A stretch of 64,000 bases of DNA from contig NZ_CP007806.1 of the NCBI RefSeq assembly GCF_000219535.2, positions 1,956,501 to 2,020,500 on the forward strand, written 5' to 3'. Source of the stretch: Brevibacillus laterosporus LMG 15441. Its GTDB lineage: Bacteria; Bacillota; Bacilli; Brevibacillales; Brevibacillaceae. Under the pieces are notes generated by a model. The model saw only the letters and a program-made list of their open reading frames with translations. It did not search any database and was not told the origin of the DNA. Both the position numbers and the translations under genes were made by a program. Below, in pieces: positions 51,063 through 60,203 of this stretch (position 1 is its first letter; the number at the start of each line of letters is the position of its first letter).

Positions 51063-51106
51063 AGGCTTGATATCTATAGAGCAGCTTACATGGGACACAA
51101 CATAAA

Positions 51107-51143
51107 AGAAGAACTGGGGACGCCCTTCCTCAGTTCTTTTTTG
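51107..51143 (+). terminator. Terminator after the dehydrogenase operon
   Basis: AAGAACTGGGG pairs with CCTCAGTTCTT (one mismatch) over an 8-base loop, followed by six T. Confidence 0.85.
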
Positions 51144-51267
51144 CTCCTCTTATCTTAGAGATTTATGGATTGCTTACGATGGTACAGGAATTTGTAATCT
51201 TTTTCGCGCTCCTATGAGTTTATGTTTATAATAGATGAAGGATGATAGATGTAAGAGAGGTGAGACA

Positions 51268-52236
51268 ATGGATTGGGCTGAGAAAAGGGAACTCGTGCGT
51301 GTCGCTAAACTATATTATTTTCAAGGACTAACCCAAGCAGAAATCTCTAAAAAGATCGGGGTTTCCCGCCCTGTAATATCCAAACTCCTACAAAAAGCAA
51401 AAGATGCTGGAATTGTAGAGATCATTATTAAAGATGAGACTGTAAACGTAGTGGAGATTGAACAAAAGCTAGAAGAAATGTTTTCTTTAGATGAAGCTAT
51501 TGTTGTGCCTGCGAACGGAATAGAGAATCAGGAATTAATCAAGCAGCTAGTAGCTAAGGAAGCAGCCATGCATCTATCTAAATTGGCTAAAAACGTCAAA
51601 AGCATCGGATTATCATGGGGAACTACCCTCTATCATATGGTAAATGAATACCCGTACGAACGAAATCCAGAAATGATGGTGTACCCTCTAGTTGGAGGGA
51701 CAGGACGAAAGCACGTGGAAATCCATTCTAACCAATTAGCCTATGAGCTCTCAAAACGAATGGGTGCAAACTGTGAATTTTTATATGCGCCGGCGTTGGT
51801 AGAAACAGTTGATCTCAAGGAACAAATTCTACAATCAGAATCCATTCGCGTTTTACTAGATCAAATTCGCAAGGTGGAAATTGCCCTGTTAGGAATCGGT
51901 TTTCTGGAAGAATCAACATTGTTTAACATGGGATATTTAAAAGAAGAGGAAATGGAAGAGCTAAAGCAAAATCAAGCTGTAGGGGATATAGGCTCCCGCT
52001 TTATCGACAAGGATGGCAAACAGATTCAGATACCGTTGAACAATCGCGTTATTGGGATTGACCTGCCCGATTTATTTCAAATTCCCACTGTTATTGCAGT
52101 GGCGACTGGGTTAGCGAAAGTGACAGCAATTAGAGCTGCTTTACGTGGTGGTTATTTCCATAAATTATTTGTAGATGAGCGCACAGCTAGAGAATTAATT
52201 GCTACATCTGATGATAAAGGCAACAGTGAGGAGTAA
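51268..52236 (+). CDS. SorC/DeoR-type sugar-binding transcriptional regulator
   Basis: 322 residues. An N-terminal helix-turn-helix (GLTQAEISKKIGVSRPVISK at about residues 17-36) and a C-terminal SorC sugar-phosphate-binding domain (AIVVPANG near 75, GLSWGTTLY near 113, FVDERTARELI at the end). Such proteins repress or activate sugar operons in response to phosphorylated sugars. I start at ATG 51268 with GAGAGGTGA 7 bases upstream. Its operators may be the GAACAAATG repeats of the two operon leaders; that is inference. Confidence 0.88.
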   Translation: MDWAEKRELVRVAKLYYFQGLTQAEISKKIGVSRPVISKLLQKAKDAGIVEIIIKDETVNVVEIEQKLEEMFSLDEAIVVPANGIENQELIKQLVAKEAAMHLSKLAKNVKSIGLSWGTTLYHMVNEYPYERNPEMMVYPLVGGTGRKHVEIHSNQLAYELSKRMGANCEFLYAPALVETVDLKEQILQSESIRVLLDQIRKVEIALLGIGFLEESTLFNMGYLKEEEMEELKQNQAVGDIGSRFIDKDGKQIQIPLNNRVIGIDLPDLFQIPTVIAVATGLAKVTAIRAALRGGYFHKLFVDERTARELIATSDDKGNSEE

Positions 52237-52249
52237 GGAGGGAACGGGT

Positions 52250-52600
52250 TTGGAAGAGACAGTGATTGAAACAGAACTCTACTGCATAACTTGTCTTGGT
52301 CAAGCACCTCACACTGTCACATATGTACATGATATTTTATATATGGTTAAATGTGAGCAGTGTGGAAAAGAGAGCGTTATGGAACCAGATTTGTTGAAAG
52401 AAATTTATTCGCAGTATGTTGACCGAATTATTTCGAAGCCACAACGGATCACTCAGGAATTCAGAGAAGATTTAAGTCATTTTATCTCAACCATGCCGTA
52501 CCGTGTCATCAGCAAGCCTTTTCGTACGTATAAGGAGTTAAAGGCGATTTTCCGCTATAGAAAAAAAGGCTACACTGATTCATCAAAGATAGATAAATAA
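52250..52600 (+). CDS. Small protein with two CxxC pairs
   Basis: 116 residues from a TTG start with AAGGAGGG 8 bases upstream. CITC near residue 11 and CEQC near residue 37 can form a zinc ribbon. The C-terminal half is basic (KPFRTYKELKAIFRYRKKGY). I recall similar Brevibacillus proteins annotated only as bh protein; function is unknown. It follows the SorC gene by 13 bases. Confidence 0.72.
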   Translation: MEETVIETELYCITCLGQAPHTVTYVHDILYMVKCEQCGKESVMEPDLLKEIYSQYVDRIISKPQRITQEFREDLSHFISTMPYRVISKPFRTYKELKAIFRYRKKGYTDSSKIDK

Positions 52601-52704
52601 GAAAATCGTTTCTACTCCTTTGAAGGTATTACCAGCATTTTTCTCTCTGGCAGGCATAGCCTGCTTTTTTCTTTTATAGAATGGAAAAAGGGGGAATGCA
52701 TAAA

Positions 52705-53208
52705 ATGCCACGGCGATTTTTATTTGCAATGATGATTTCAGTAGGTTTATCACTGATGCTGTCCGTTTTGCCGGTTTTTACAAAAAAAGGACCTGTCGCT
52801 GACGTCCCAACCTTTCGAGAATTTCCTAGACTTACAGTAAGTTCACACAATCTTGTGGATTTATTTACTTTACTGGAAACTCATTATAAGATAAGTCATG
52901 TAGAGTGGGATCAGCCTTCCATCATGCTCACGCTGTCCTTGCCTGAAGACCACAAGAAAGTAAATGACCTCATGTATCATGATGCCTATTCAATTGTTTA
53001 TGTACTGATGAATAAGACGACGAATGTTAAGCATGTCACCCTCCAATTCACTAGATCAAATGAACAAAAAGCACAAAGCCCAGCTACGCTTCTGATCCAA
53101 GCAGATCGAGCGCAAATGGGACAAGAAGATAAATGGAAAAGCCCAACTGAACTAAGCGATGCAGAGCAGTATGTAAAGCAGCATTTTTTTGTTAAAGAAG
53201 CAACTTGA
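52705..53208 (+). CDS. Membrane-anchored or secreted protein of unknown function
   Basis: 167 residues. A hydrophobic N-terminal segment after PRR (FLFAMMISVGLSLMLSVLP) acts as signal or anchor; the remainder is soluble with no motif I know. I start at ATG 52705, with AAAGGGGGA 9-10 bases upstream; an ATG at 52696 lies too close to this site. It lies alone between the SorC operon and hepS. Confidence 0.65.
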   Translation: MPRRFLFAMMISVGLSLMLSVLPVFTKKGPVADVPTFREFPRLTVSSHNLVDLFTLLETHYKISHVEWDQPSIMLTLSLPEDHKKVNDLMYHDAYSIVYVLMNKTTNVKHVTLQFTRSNEQKAQSPATLLIQADRAQMGQEDKWKSPTELSDAEQYVKQHFFVKEAT

Positions 53209-53361
53209 TTACAGCAGAAAATTATTCCTTCCTTTAAAAGTGTGATATACTGTATGGCGATGGATTACTGCGTACCATTTTTTTGTGTTCAAAAACATTA
53301 CATTCTTTGTAAAAAATGGGGACAGTGATGGAGCTTCAACGCTTTAAATGGAGGAGGCATA

Positions 53362-54192
53362 ATGGGCACAGATCGAAATGCATATTCACAGGAATTAAAA
53401 GCTATCATCGAAGAAATTCAAGGTCGAATACAACAAACATATATTCAACAATATGTGGATGTCCCAGCTATGGCTGAAAATCGACTCGCTCTCTTATTCT
53501 TCTTTTTACATGAGAACGGCTTCACAAAAGAACGAGCTCATCTACTCTCGGTAGCGACTGGGTTCGTACAATTGGGCATTGATACACATGAAACCGTACG
53601 GAATCATTATGAAAAAACGCTGGTTTCCGAACGTAATAGACAGTTAACCGTTTTAGCGGGGGATTTCTACAGTAGTCTTTACTATAATATACTCGCTGAC
53701 GCTAATGAGATTGAAGCAATTCAAGTTTTGGCTGTAGGTAACCAGCTTGCTCACGAAACGAAAATGAAGCTATATATTGCTCAGAAAGAAAATAAATTGA
53801 CACAGGAGACGTATCTTAGCTTGCGCAAAAAGATTGATACGGCTCTTTATGTAGCTTTTGTAGACAAATATGCAAAAAATGACTCTGTACGCGAATTTTG
53901 GACCAGCTTATTTGAACAGACCTCAGCCTTTGAACAACTGATCGGGGAATGGGAGCAGTTACAATGGCAAGAGCAAGCTCCAAACGGCTTGACACAATTT
54001 TTGCTACAGAAGCCAGGCTCAACAATCGCCAATGCAGTCGAAATGATTGAAGGGAAAGTCATGGAATTATTGCATATCTGTGAGCAATTGATCGTTACCT
54101 TAAAATCGGGCGACACACAAAGCGAGTTAGCGTGGATGACTTCCCGCTATACCAATCGCGTACAACGGTTAAAGCGGGCAGAGGAGATGTAG
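53362..54192 (+). CDS. hepS: Heptaprenyl diphosphate synthase component I
   Basis: 276 residues, the small non-catalytic chain of the two-part polyprenyl diphosphate synthase that makes the C35 menaquinone side chain. It is largely helical without the Asp-rich motifs. Position upstream of menG and hepT and style (FFFLHENGFTKERAHLLSVA) match B. subtilis HepS (GerCA). GGAGGAGG precedes the ATG. Confidence 0.85.
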   Translation: MGTDRNAYSQELKAIIEEIQGRIQQTYIQQYVDVPAMAENRLALLFFFLHENGFTKERAHLLSVATGFVQLGIDTHETVRNHYEKTLVSERNRQLTVLAGDFYSSLYYNILADANEIEAIQVLAVGNQLAHETKMKLYIAQKENKLTQETYLSLRKKIDTALYVAFVDKYAKNDSVREFWTSLFEQTSAFEQLIGEWEQLQWQEQAPNGLTQFLLQKPGSTIANAVEMIEGKVMELLHICEQLIVTLKSGDTQSELAWMTSRYTNRVQRLKRAEEM

Positions 54193-54195
54193 GCT

Positions 54196-54915
54196 TTGAA
54201 CACAAATGGACAACCATCGAAGGCGGAATATGTACATTCCGTTTTTGAGAGCATCGCGAATGAATATGACCGTATGAATAATGTCATCAGCTTTGGCAGC
54301 CATTCATCATGGCGCAAGTATACGATGAACCAAATGCAGGTGAAGCCAGGAGATGCTTGTCTGGATGTTGCATGCGGGACTGGCGATTGGACAATTAGCT
54401 TGGCCAAAACAGTAGGTCCTACTGGGAAAGTAATAGGGCTTGATTTTAGTCAAAATATGTTGAATGTAGGAGCGTACAAGGTCGAAAAGGAAGGGCTAAG
54501 TCAAGTGCAATTAGTGAATGCTGATGCCATGAAAATGCCCTTTGAAGATAATACGTTTGATTTTGTTACGATTGGATTTGCCCTACGCAACGTGCCCGAT
54601 GTACAAACGGTGCTTAACGAGATGACACGCGTTGTAAAGCCAGGGGGCAAGGTTGTGTCTTTAGAGGTATCGAAGCCACCATTTATCCCATATCGTAAGC
54701 TATTTTATCTTTATTTCTATAAAATGCTACCAATTGTTGCTAAAATGGTAGTTAATAAGTATGAAGAATACGCTTGGTTACCTCAGTCCCTTACGAATTT
54801 TCCTGACAGTAAAGAGCTGGCTGAGATGTTTAGAAGAGCGGGGCTTGATCATGTACAGGTAAAATTGTTTATGGGCGGTGTCTCTGCCCTGCATATTGGT
54901 ACGAAAAATCCATAG
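54196..54915 (+). CDS. menG: Demethylmenaquinone methyltransferase
   Basis: 239-residue SAM-dependent enzyme for the last step of menaquinone synthesis. Motif I DVACGTGDWTISLA near residue 56, GLDFSQNML near 80, and VNADAMKMPFEDNTFDFVTI near 102 match UbiE/MenG. TTG start with GAGGAGATG about 8 bases upstream, 3 bases after hepS. In B. subtilis hepT follows directly; here three genes intervene. Confidence 0.94.
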   Translation: MNTNGQPSKAEYVHSVFESIANEYDRMNNVISFGSHSSWRKYTMNQMQVKPGDACLDVACGTGDWTISLAKTVGPTGKVIGLDFSQNMLNVGAYKVEKEGLSQVQLVNADAMKMPFEDNTFDFVTIGFALRNVPDVQTVLNEMTRVVKPGGKVVSLEVSKPPFIPYRKLFYLYFYKMLPIVAKMVVNKYEEYAWLPQSLTNFPDSKELAEMFRRAGLDHVQVKLFMGGVSALHIGTKNP

Positions 54916-54950
54916 CCTATCCGCAAAATAGAATGGAAGTGCAAGTCAAA

Positions 54951-55820
54951 ATGGTCTTTAGTAAAGTGAAAATCATTCTCGAAATGATTAAATTTGAACA
55001 TAGTATTTTTGCGTTGCCATTTGCTTTTATTGGGGCAGTACTAGGCAATATCATTATAGAAGGTACATGGCCTACCTGGGGTGAAATCTTCTGGGTTACG
55101 ATAGCGATGGTAGCGGCAAGAAGCGCAGCGATGTCACTAAATCGGTTGATAGACCGTGTCATTGATGCAAAAAACCCGCGAACAGCGAAGCGTGCCATTC
55201 CGGCAGGATTGCTGTCTGTCACGGAAGTGCTTCTTTTTATTATTGTTTCTTTCTTGGTCTTATTCGTTGCTGCATGGCAACTAAACCCATTAGCAGTTAA
55301 GCTTTTACCACTTGCAGTCTTTGTATTAGTCTTATATTCCTATTGCAAACGATTTACGTGGCTCTGCCATTTTATCTTAGGTGTAGCCCTTGGGTTCGGG
55401 CCCTTGGGCGGTTGGATTGCAACCACAGGTCAAGTAAATGGAACTGCAATGCTACTGTTCTTTACAGTCATGATCTGGACAGCCGGTTTTGATATTATTT
55501 ATGCTTGTCAGGATACAGAGTTCGATGTTAAAGAAGGTCTCTACTCTGTCCCTAGTCGGTTTGGAATTAAGAATGCACTGATAATTGCTCGCCTCTGTCA
55601 TTTGTTAACCATTCTAGGTCTTCTCTTGATGTATATGACGACTAATCTATCCGTATGGTTTCTTGTCGGCATTATTGCTGGGGCAGCGATTTTACTCTAT
55701 GAGCACAGTCAAGTTAAACATAACGACCTGTCTAAAATTGAAATTGCTTTCTTTGCAATGAATGGTATTTTTAGCGTAGTGATATGCTGCTTTACTGTTC
55801 TGGACTTGGTGATTCTATGA
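54951..55820 (+). CDS. UbiA-like polyprenyltransferase (MqnP type)
   Basis: About 289 residues with eight to nine membrane segments. The first Asp-rich motif is seen as NRLIDRVIDAKNPRTAKRA near residue 64 and the second as DIIYACQDTEFDVKEGLYS near 180, both typical of UbiA. Near mqnA and ubiX it most likely attaches the polyprenyl chain to the futalosine-route ring precursor (1,4-dihydroxy-6-naphthoate). I start at ATG 54951 with GGAAGTG about 9 bases upstream; ATG 54933 lacks such a site. Confidence 0.87.
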   Translation: MVFSKVKIILEMIKFEHSIFALPFAFIGAVLGNIIIEGTWPTWGEIFWVTIAMVAARSAAMSLNRLIDRVIDAKNPRTAKRAIPAGLLSVTEVLLFIIVSFLVLFVAAWQLNPLAVKLLPLAVFVLVLYSYCKRFTWLCHFILGVALGFGPLGGWIATTGQVNGTAMLLFFTVMIWTAGFDIIYACQDTEFDVKEGLYSVPSRFGIKNALIIARLCHLLTILGLLLMYMTTNLSVWFLVGIIAGAAILLYEHSQVKHNDLSKIEIAFFAMNGIFSVVICCFTVLDLVIL

Positions 55821-56428
55821 AAAAGATGAAACTAGGTGTAGGCATAACAGGAGCAAGTGGTGCCAAATATGGAATTCGACTAGTTGAAGAATTGCTAAGA
55901 GCTGGACATACGGTTCACTTGATGATAACAGAAGCTGGTTGGCAGGTTTTTCATGATGAATTGGATTTTGCACCTGCTGTGGATGAACGTGAGACGTTTT
56001 TACAAGGGTATTTTAAGAAATACTCCGCAGGCGAGCTTCATTATTGGACGCTGCGAGATTTTAATTGTCCGATGGCAAGTGGCTCGTATAATAGTGATGG
56101 GATGATTATTATCCCATGTTCGATGGGAACACTTTCGGGTATTGCTCACGGTGCTTCCGGCAATTTATTAGAACGCTGTGCTGATGTAATGATTAAAGAG
56201 GGACGCAAGCTCGTGCTGGTCCCACGTGAAACACCCTTTAACGCGCTACATCTAGAGAATATGCTGAAACTAAGCCGTATCGGAGTTAAGATTCTCCCTG
56301 CGATGCCTGGTTTCTATCAACGCCCGCAAACACTTGATGACCTAGTGAATTTCGTGGTTGGCAAAGCACTTGACCAACTTGATGTGGAAAATCATTTGTT
56401 TACGAGATGGGGAGAGGGCCATGAGTAA
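55817..56428 (+). CDS. ubiX: Flavin prenyltransferase
   Basis: 203 residues. Makes prenylated FMN, the cofactor of UbiD-type decarboxylases. GITGASGAKYGIRLVEELL near residue 8 binds FMN, followed by SYNSDGMIIIPCSMGTLSGIA near 90 and LVPRETPFNALHLENML near 130. The ATG overlaps the stop of the prenyltransferase (ATGA). It would serve the MqnL/UbiD-like decarboxylase of the futalosine route, which is not in the window. Confidence 0.92.
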   Translation: MKKMKLGVGITGASGAKYGIRLVEELLRAGHTVHLMITEAGWQVFHDELDFAPAVDERETFLQGYFKKYSAGELHYWTLRDFNCPMASGSYNSDGMIIIPCSMGTLSGIAHGASGNLLERCADVMIKEGRKLVLVPRETPFNALHLENMLKLSRIGVKILPAMPGFYQRPQTLDDLVNFVVGKALDQLDVENHLFTRWGEGHE

Positions 56429-57281
56429 AAGACAACTACAGGTCGGACAAATCTTATATACAAACACGCTTCCTGTCTATTTTTATGTAAATTTAGACCG
56501 CTTTTTGGGGAAAGCTGATTTTATCCAGCAATATCCTGCACAATTAAATAAAGCTATGGCAGATGGGATCATTGACGTAGGTCCTATATCCTCCTTCAGC
56601 TACGCGGAACATGAAGATCAATATGTGCTAATGCCAGATGTATGTGTTGGTGCTAAAGGTCCTGTAGGTTCTATTTTCTTATTTAGTAAACGTCCGATTG
56701 ATCAACTGGATCAAGCTCGTATTGCATTAACGAATACCTCTGCCACCTCTGTTAATTTGTTGCGGGTAATATTGGAAAAATTTAAGGGTATGAGTCTTGA
56801 ATACACCACAATGCGCCCTGATATCAAGTCGATGATGGAGGAACACGATGCTGCCCTGCTCATTGGAGATGAAGCAATTCTCGCTCGTCAGCAGGATCTG
56901 GGATATTATGTGTACGATTTAGGACAGCTGTGGTATGAGCATACAGGATACCCAATGACGTTTGCTGTATGGGCCATTCGCAGAGAAGCTGTTGAAACAC
57001 ATGGTAAATTGTTGCATCAGCTTCATGAGGAATTTGTTCGTAGCAAAAACAAGAGTCATGCCGATTGTAGTGAAATCGTTCAGTATGCTCACCAGCATTT
57101 TGGTGGCGATGTATCTTTCTGGGAAGGGTATTTTACTGGACTCATTCATGATTTTACGCAGGAACAAATTATGGGATTGGAACATTACTATGCTTGCACG
57201 GCTGATCTTGGTCTATTGCCCAAGCCGGTGAAAGTAGCATTTTGGGCAACGGACAACATTACTACTATGTCAACGAGTTAG
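56421..57281 (+). CDS. mqnA: Chorismate dehydratase, futalosine menaquinone pathway
   Basis: 286 residues of the periplasmic-binding-like MqnA fold. It removes water from chorismate to give 3-enolpyruvylbenzoate, the entry step of the futalosine route. Typical stretches are GQILYTNTLPVYFYV near residue 8, GIIDVGPISSFSYA near 49, and LLIGDEAILA near 145. Start at ATG 56421 with GGAGAGGG, overlapping ubiX by 8 bases. It shows that this organism makes menaquinone from chorismate by MqnA rather than MenF. Confidence 0.9.
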   Translation: MSKRQLQVGQILYTNTLPVYFYVNLDRFLGKADFIQQYPAQLNKAMADGIIDVGPISSFSYAEHEDQYVLMPDVCVGAKGPVGSIFLFSKRPIDQLDQARIALTNTSATSVNLLRVILEKFKGMSLEYTTMRPDIKSMMEEHDAALLIGDEAILARQQDLGYYVYDLGQLWYEHTGYPMTFAVWAIRREAVETHGKLLHQLHEEFVRSKNKSHADCSEIVQYAHQHFGGDVSFWEGYFTGLIHDFTQEQIMGLEHYYACTADLGLLPKPVKVAFWATDNITTMSTS

Positions 57282-57290
57282 GTGGATGAA

Positions 57291-58256
57291 ATGAATCTGG
57301 TCGATATCTATATGCAAGTAAAAAGTGATGTTTCATATATCGAACGAGAACTGGAACGAGCCATTAATCCAGAGTCTCGTGAACTCTACCAATCTTCTAC
57401 CCATCTTCTGAAGGCAGGCGGAAAGCGAATCCGCCCTGTCTTTGTGTTGCTAGCGGGGAAATTTGGCGATTATAATGTGCAAAATTTATCTCAAGTAGCT
57501 GTACCGCTTGAGCTTATTCATATGGCTACACTTGTTCATGATGATGTGGTGGATGATGCAAACAAGCGCCGAGGCAGAGACACCGTACGCACGAAATGGG
57601 ACAATCGAGTGGCGATGTATTCTGGAAACTACATACTAGCAAGAGCTTTAGGTATCGTAACGCAATTACCTAATCCAGCGATCCATCAAATTCTCTCCAA
57701 AGCTATTGTGGAGATGTGTAAAGGAGAGATTGAGCAAGTTCGTGATTTGGGGAATTGGAATCAGGGCTTGCGCAATTATCTCCGCCGGATTAAACGCAAA
57801 ACAGCGCTTTTAATTGCGATTAGCTGTCAGCTTGGCGCAGTTGCGACTAATGCATCGGCAGATGTCGTGCGCCGTATGTATCATTTTGGGTATAATGTTG
57901 GAATGGCTTTTCAAATTACAGATGATATCCTAGATTTTACAGGAACAGAAAAACAGCTAGGTAAGCCGGCGGGAAGTGACTTACGTCAAGGAAACGTCAC
58001 TTTGCCAGCTCTTTATAGCGCTTATCAGGGCAGTACAAAGGATGTCTTTCAGGAGTGGATTCGTAAGGGTGATATCAACTCTCGTATTGAACAGGCAATT
58101 CCGCTGATTCATCAGGGAGAAGGAATTGCTTATTCACAAGCGTTGGCTGAACGCTATCTAAAAAGAGCAAAACTAGCATTAGTAGATCTGCCTGCATCAC
58201 CGACCAAAAAATCATTACTACAAATTGCTGATTATATTGGTGGGCGTAAATTTTAA
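57291..58256 (+). CDS. hepT: Heptaprenyl diphosphate synthase component II
   Basis: 321 residues, the catalytic chain. The first Asp-rich motif LVHDDVVDDANKRRG is near residue 82 and the second QITDDILDFTG near 205; KAGGKRIRP near 40 binds diphosphate. It condenses isoprenyl units to C35 with HepS. ATG 57291 has TTAGGTGGA 5 bases upstream; the upstream in-frame GTG lies within it. Confidence 0.94.
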   Translation: MNLVDIYMQVKSDVSYIERELERAINPESRELYQSSTHLLKAGGKRIRPVFVLLAGKFGDYNVQNLSQVAVPLELIHMATLVHDDVVDDANKRRGRDTVRTKWDNRVAMYSGNYILARALGIVTQLPNPAIHQILSKAIVEMCKGEIEQVRDLGNWNQGLRNYLRRIKRKTALLIAISCQLGAVATNASADVVRRMYHFGYNVGMAFQITDDILDFTGTEKQLGKPAGSDLRQGNVTLPALYSAYQGSTKDVFQEWIRKGDINSRIEQAIPLIHQGEGIAYSQALAERYLKRAKLALVDLPASPTKKSLLQIADYIGGRKF

Positions 58257-58266
58257 TCCAGAGTTG

Positions 58267-58305
58267 ATGCAGAAGCCTCTTTCTTGTGGGAAAGGGGCTT
58301 TATGT
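58267..58305 (+). terminator. Weak terminator after hepT
   Basis: AAGCCTCTTTC pairs with GAAAGGGGCTT (one G-U) around TTGTGG, followed only by TATG. Confidence 0.45.
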
Positions 58306-58485
58306 ATAGGGAGGATTTGCATGATGAACAGATGCATGCCTCTTACTATATGAAAATAACAACTTTTCCATATCGATCAAATTTATTGAAGTTTCTGCAA
58401 TTGAGCGGTTGCTTGTACGGCTTTCTTCTGATAAAATTTTCGTTGGTACAAATATTTTCTACATAGAGGTATGGAGGGCATTCGA

Positions 58486-58929
58486 ATGGAAAAAACTTTT
58501 ATCATGGTAAAGCCAGACGGCGTACAACGTAATCTTGTAGGAGAGATCGTTGCCCGTTTTGAGAAAAAAGGCTTTGCTTTGGTTGGCGCTAAACTAATGA
58601 ATGTGAGCCGTGAAAAAGCGGAAGAGCATTATGCTGAACATAAAGAGCGTCCATTCTTTGGTGAATTAGTAGACTTCATTACTTCTGGTCCTGTATTTGC
58701 AATGGTATGGGAAGGCGACAAGGTGATTAGCACTGCCCGTAACATGATGGGGAAAACGAACCCAGCAGATGCAGCACCTGGTACGATCCGTGGTGATTAC
58801 GCAGTATCTGTAGGCATGAATATCATTCACGGTTCTGATTCTGCTGAAAGTGCAGAGCGTGAAATTGGTCTTTGGTTCTCAAAGGATGAAATCGTTTCCG
58901 TAGAAAAAACGATCGCTCGTTGGATCTAA
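58486..58929 (+). CDS. ndk: Nucleoside diphosphate kinase
   Basis: 147 residues. Transfers the gamma-phosphate of ATP to NDPs through a phosphohistidine. [15 protein letters not shown] at the start and the active-site [16 protein letters not shown] near residue 112 identify it. Start at ATG 58486 with GGAGGG 8 bases upstream. In B. subtilis ndk also lies between hepT and cheR. Confidence 0.97.
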   Translation: MEKTFIMVKPDGVQRNLVGEIVARFEKKGFALVGAKLMNVSREKAEEHYAEHKERPFFGELVDFITSGPVFAMVWEGDKVISTARNMMGKTNPADAAPGTIRGDYAVSVGMNIIHGSDSAESAEREIGLWFSKDEIVSVEKTIARWI

Positions 58930-58944
58930 AATGACAAATTTCGT

Positions 58945-58977
58945 AAGAAGGGCCTTCTTTTGAAGGTCTTTTTTTCG
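58945..58977 (+). terminator. Terminator after ndk
   Basis: GGCCTTC pairs with GAAGGTC (one G-U) around TTTT, followed by seven T. Confidence 0.8.
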
Positions 58978-59045
58978 TATCGTAGCAGGATTTGACGAAT
59001 AGTGTAACGAATGGCTTGGAGTAAGGCAAAAGGGGGATACACACA

Positions 59046-59825
59046 GTGGAGGATAAAGACTTCTTGCAATTTATTGCACTGATTAAAAAGAAAACAGGGA
59101 TTGATCTAGCGTTATATAAAGAAGCACAAATGAAACGCAGATTAACCTCATTACGAATCAAGCGGGGATATAACAGCTTTGTCGCGTATTTTGAGGCCCT
59201 GAATAAAGATTTGGATTTATTTTACGAATTCTTGGATCGGATGACAATAAATGTTTCAGAGTTTTTCCGAAATCCAGGCAGATGGGAGACGCTCGAAAAT
59301 AAAATTTTGCCAAGATTATATGCAGAATCCCGTCGTTTGAAGGTGTGGAGCGCAGCGTGTTCGACTGGAGAAGAACCGTATACACTGTCACTTGTGTTAA
59401 AAAGAAAGCAATTACTAGCGTCCTCTAGCATCCTTGCTAGCGATATTGACGAGGGAGCGCTGGCGAAAGCGAAGCAGGGTGTATATTTGGAGCGTTCCTT
59501 ACAGGATTGCCCTAAAGATTTATTACAGAAATATTTTCATAAGGACCAGCTTACTTATCGTTTAGATCAAGAAATTAAAAATGCCGTGAACTTTAAAAAG
59601 CATAATCTGCTTGCGGAGTCGTTTGATACAGGCTTTGATCTAATTATTTGCCGAAATGTCTTGATTTATTTTACAGAAGAAGCGAAGCATGAATTATATC
59701 AAAAGTTTAGTCGTGCCCTACGCCCTGGCGGCGTATTGTTTGTGGGAAGCACAGAGCAAATTTTCCAGCCGCAACAATATCAGTTTGAAGTAGAAGATAC
59801 GTTTTTTTACAAAAAAACACTGTAA
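59046..59825 (+). CDS. cheR: Chemotaxis receptor methyltransferase
   Basis: 259 residues. Methylates Glu residues on chemoreceptors using SAM. An N-terminal all-helical domain ([20 protein letters not shown]) precedes the SAM domain with [16 protein letters not shown] near residue 100, ICRNVLIYF near 200, and GSTEQIF near 235. The start is GTG with AAGGGGG about 9-10 bases upstream. It follows ndk and precedes the aro genes as in B. subtilis, apart from the small gene at 59915. Confidence 0.95.
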   Translation: MEDKDFLQFIALIKKKTGIDLALYKEAQMKRRLTSLRIKRGYNSFVAYFEALNKDLDLFYEFLDRMTINVSEFFRNPGRWETLENKILPRLYAESRRLKVWSAACSTGEEPYTLSLVLKRKQLLASSSILASDIDEGALAKAKQGVYLERSLQDCPKDLLQKYFHKDQLTYRLDQEIKNAVNFKKHNLLAESFDTGFDLIICRNVLIYFTEEAKHELYQKFSRALRPGGVLFVGSTEQIFQPQQYQFEVEDTFFYKKTL

Positions 59826-59914
59826 AATCGTAATGAAAGATGTATACCAATGATTTATTTATTGAACAATAGCTACTAGGAAGATAAACATTTCCAGATG
59901 GAGGCAACGAGTCA

Positions 59915-60082
59915 ATGGATAAATCAAAGGTGATTGAAGCGTATCGACTTGGGCTCATCAATTTACAGGAGTGCGGACAAATTCTAGGAGCGGAAACTCG
60001 CCAGCTGGAAAACCTAGTAATGCAGAAGCGACTCTACTATCGTGAGCAGGCTGATCGACTGATAACAATCGATCATCTATAG
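59915..60082 (+). CDS. 55-residue protein of unknown function
   Basis: Begins MDKSKVIEAYRLGLINLQEC and is helical and charged, with features of a small helix-turn-helix (YRLGLINLQECGQILG) followed by a coiled-coil-like helix rich in Leu, Glu and Arg. GGAGGCAA lies 9 bases before the ATG, and a terminator follows. It is too short for general gene callers. Similar small HTH-like proteins occur in other Bacillales, but I cannot name the family. Confidence 0.68.
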   Translation: MDKSKVIEAYRLGLINLQECGQILGAETRQLENLVMQKRLYYREQADRLITIDHL

Positions 60083-60090
60083 AGATGGCA

Positions 60091-60123
60091 GAATGCTTCT
60101 CCTTATTGTGAGAAGCATTTTGT
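60091..60123 (+). terminator. Terminator before aroC
   Basis: AATGCTTCTC pairs perfectly with GAGAAGCATT over an 8-base loop, followed by TTGTC. Confidence 0.8.
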
Positions 60124-60203
60124 CTATTTTTGTTTTCATCTTAGGCTATGTATGATATTATATCGCTTAAAAGTGTTAAAGGATTTGACTGGAGGAGAGA
60201 AGA

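Noticed and set aside
58284-58466. 60-codon open frame between hepT and ndk
   Set aside because: No proper ribosome binding site and it begins within the hepT terminator hairpin.
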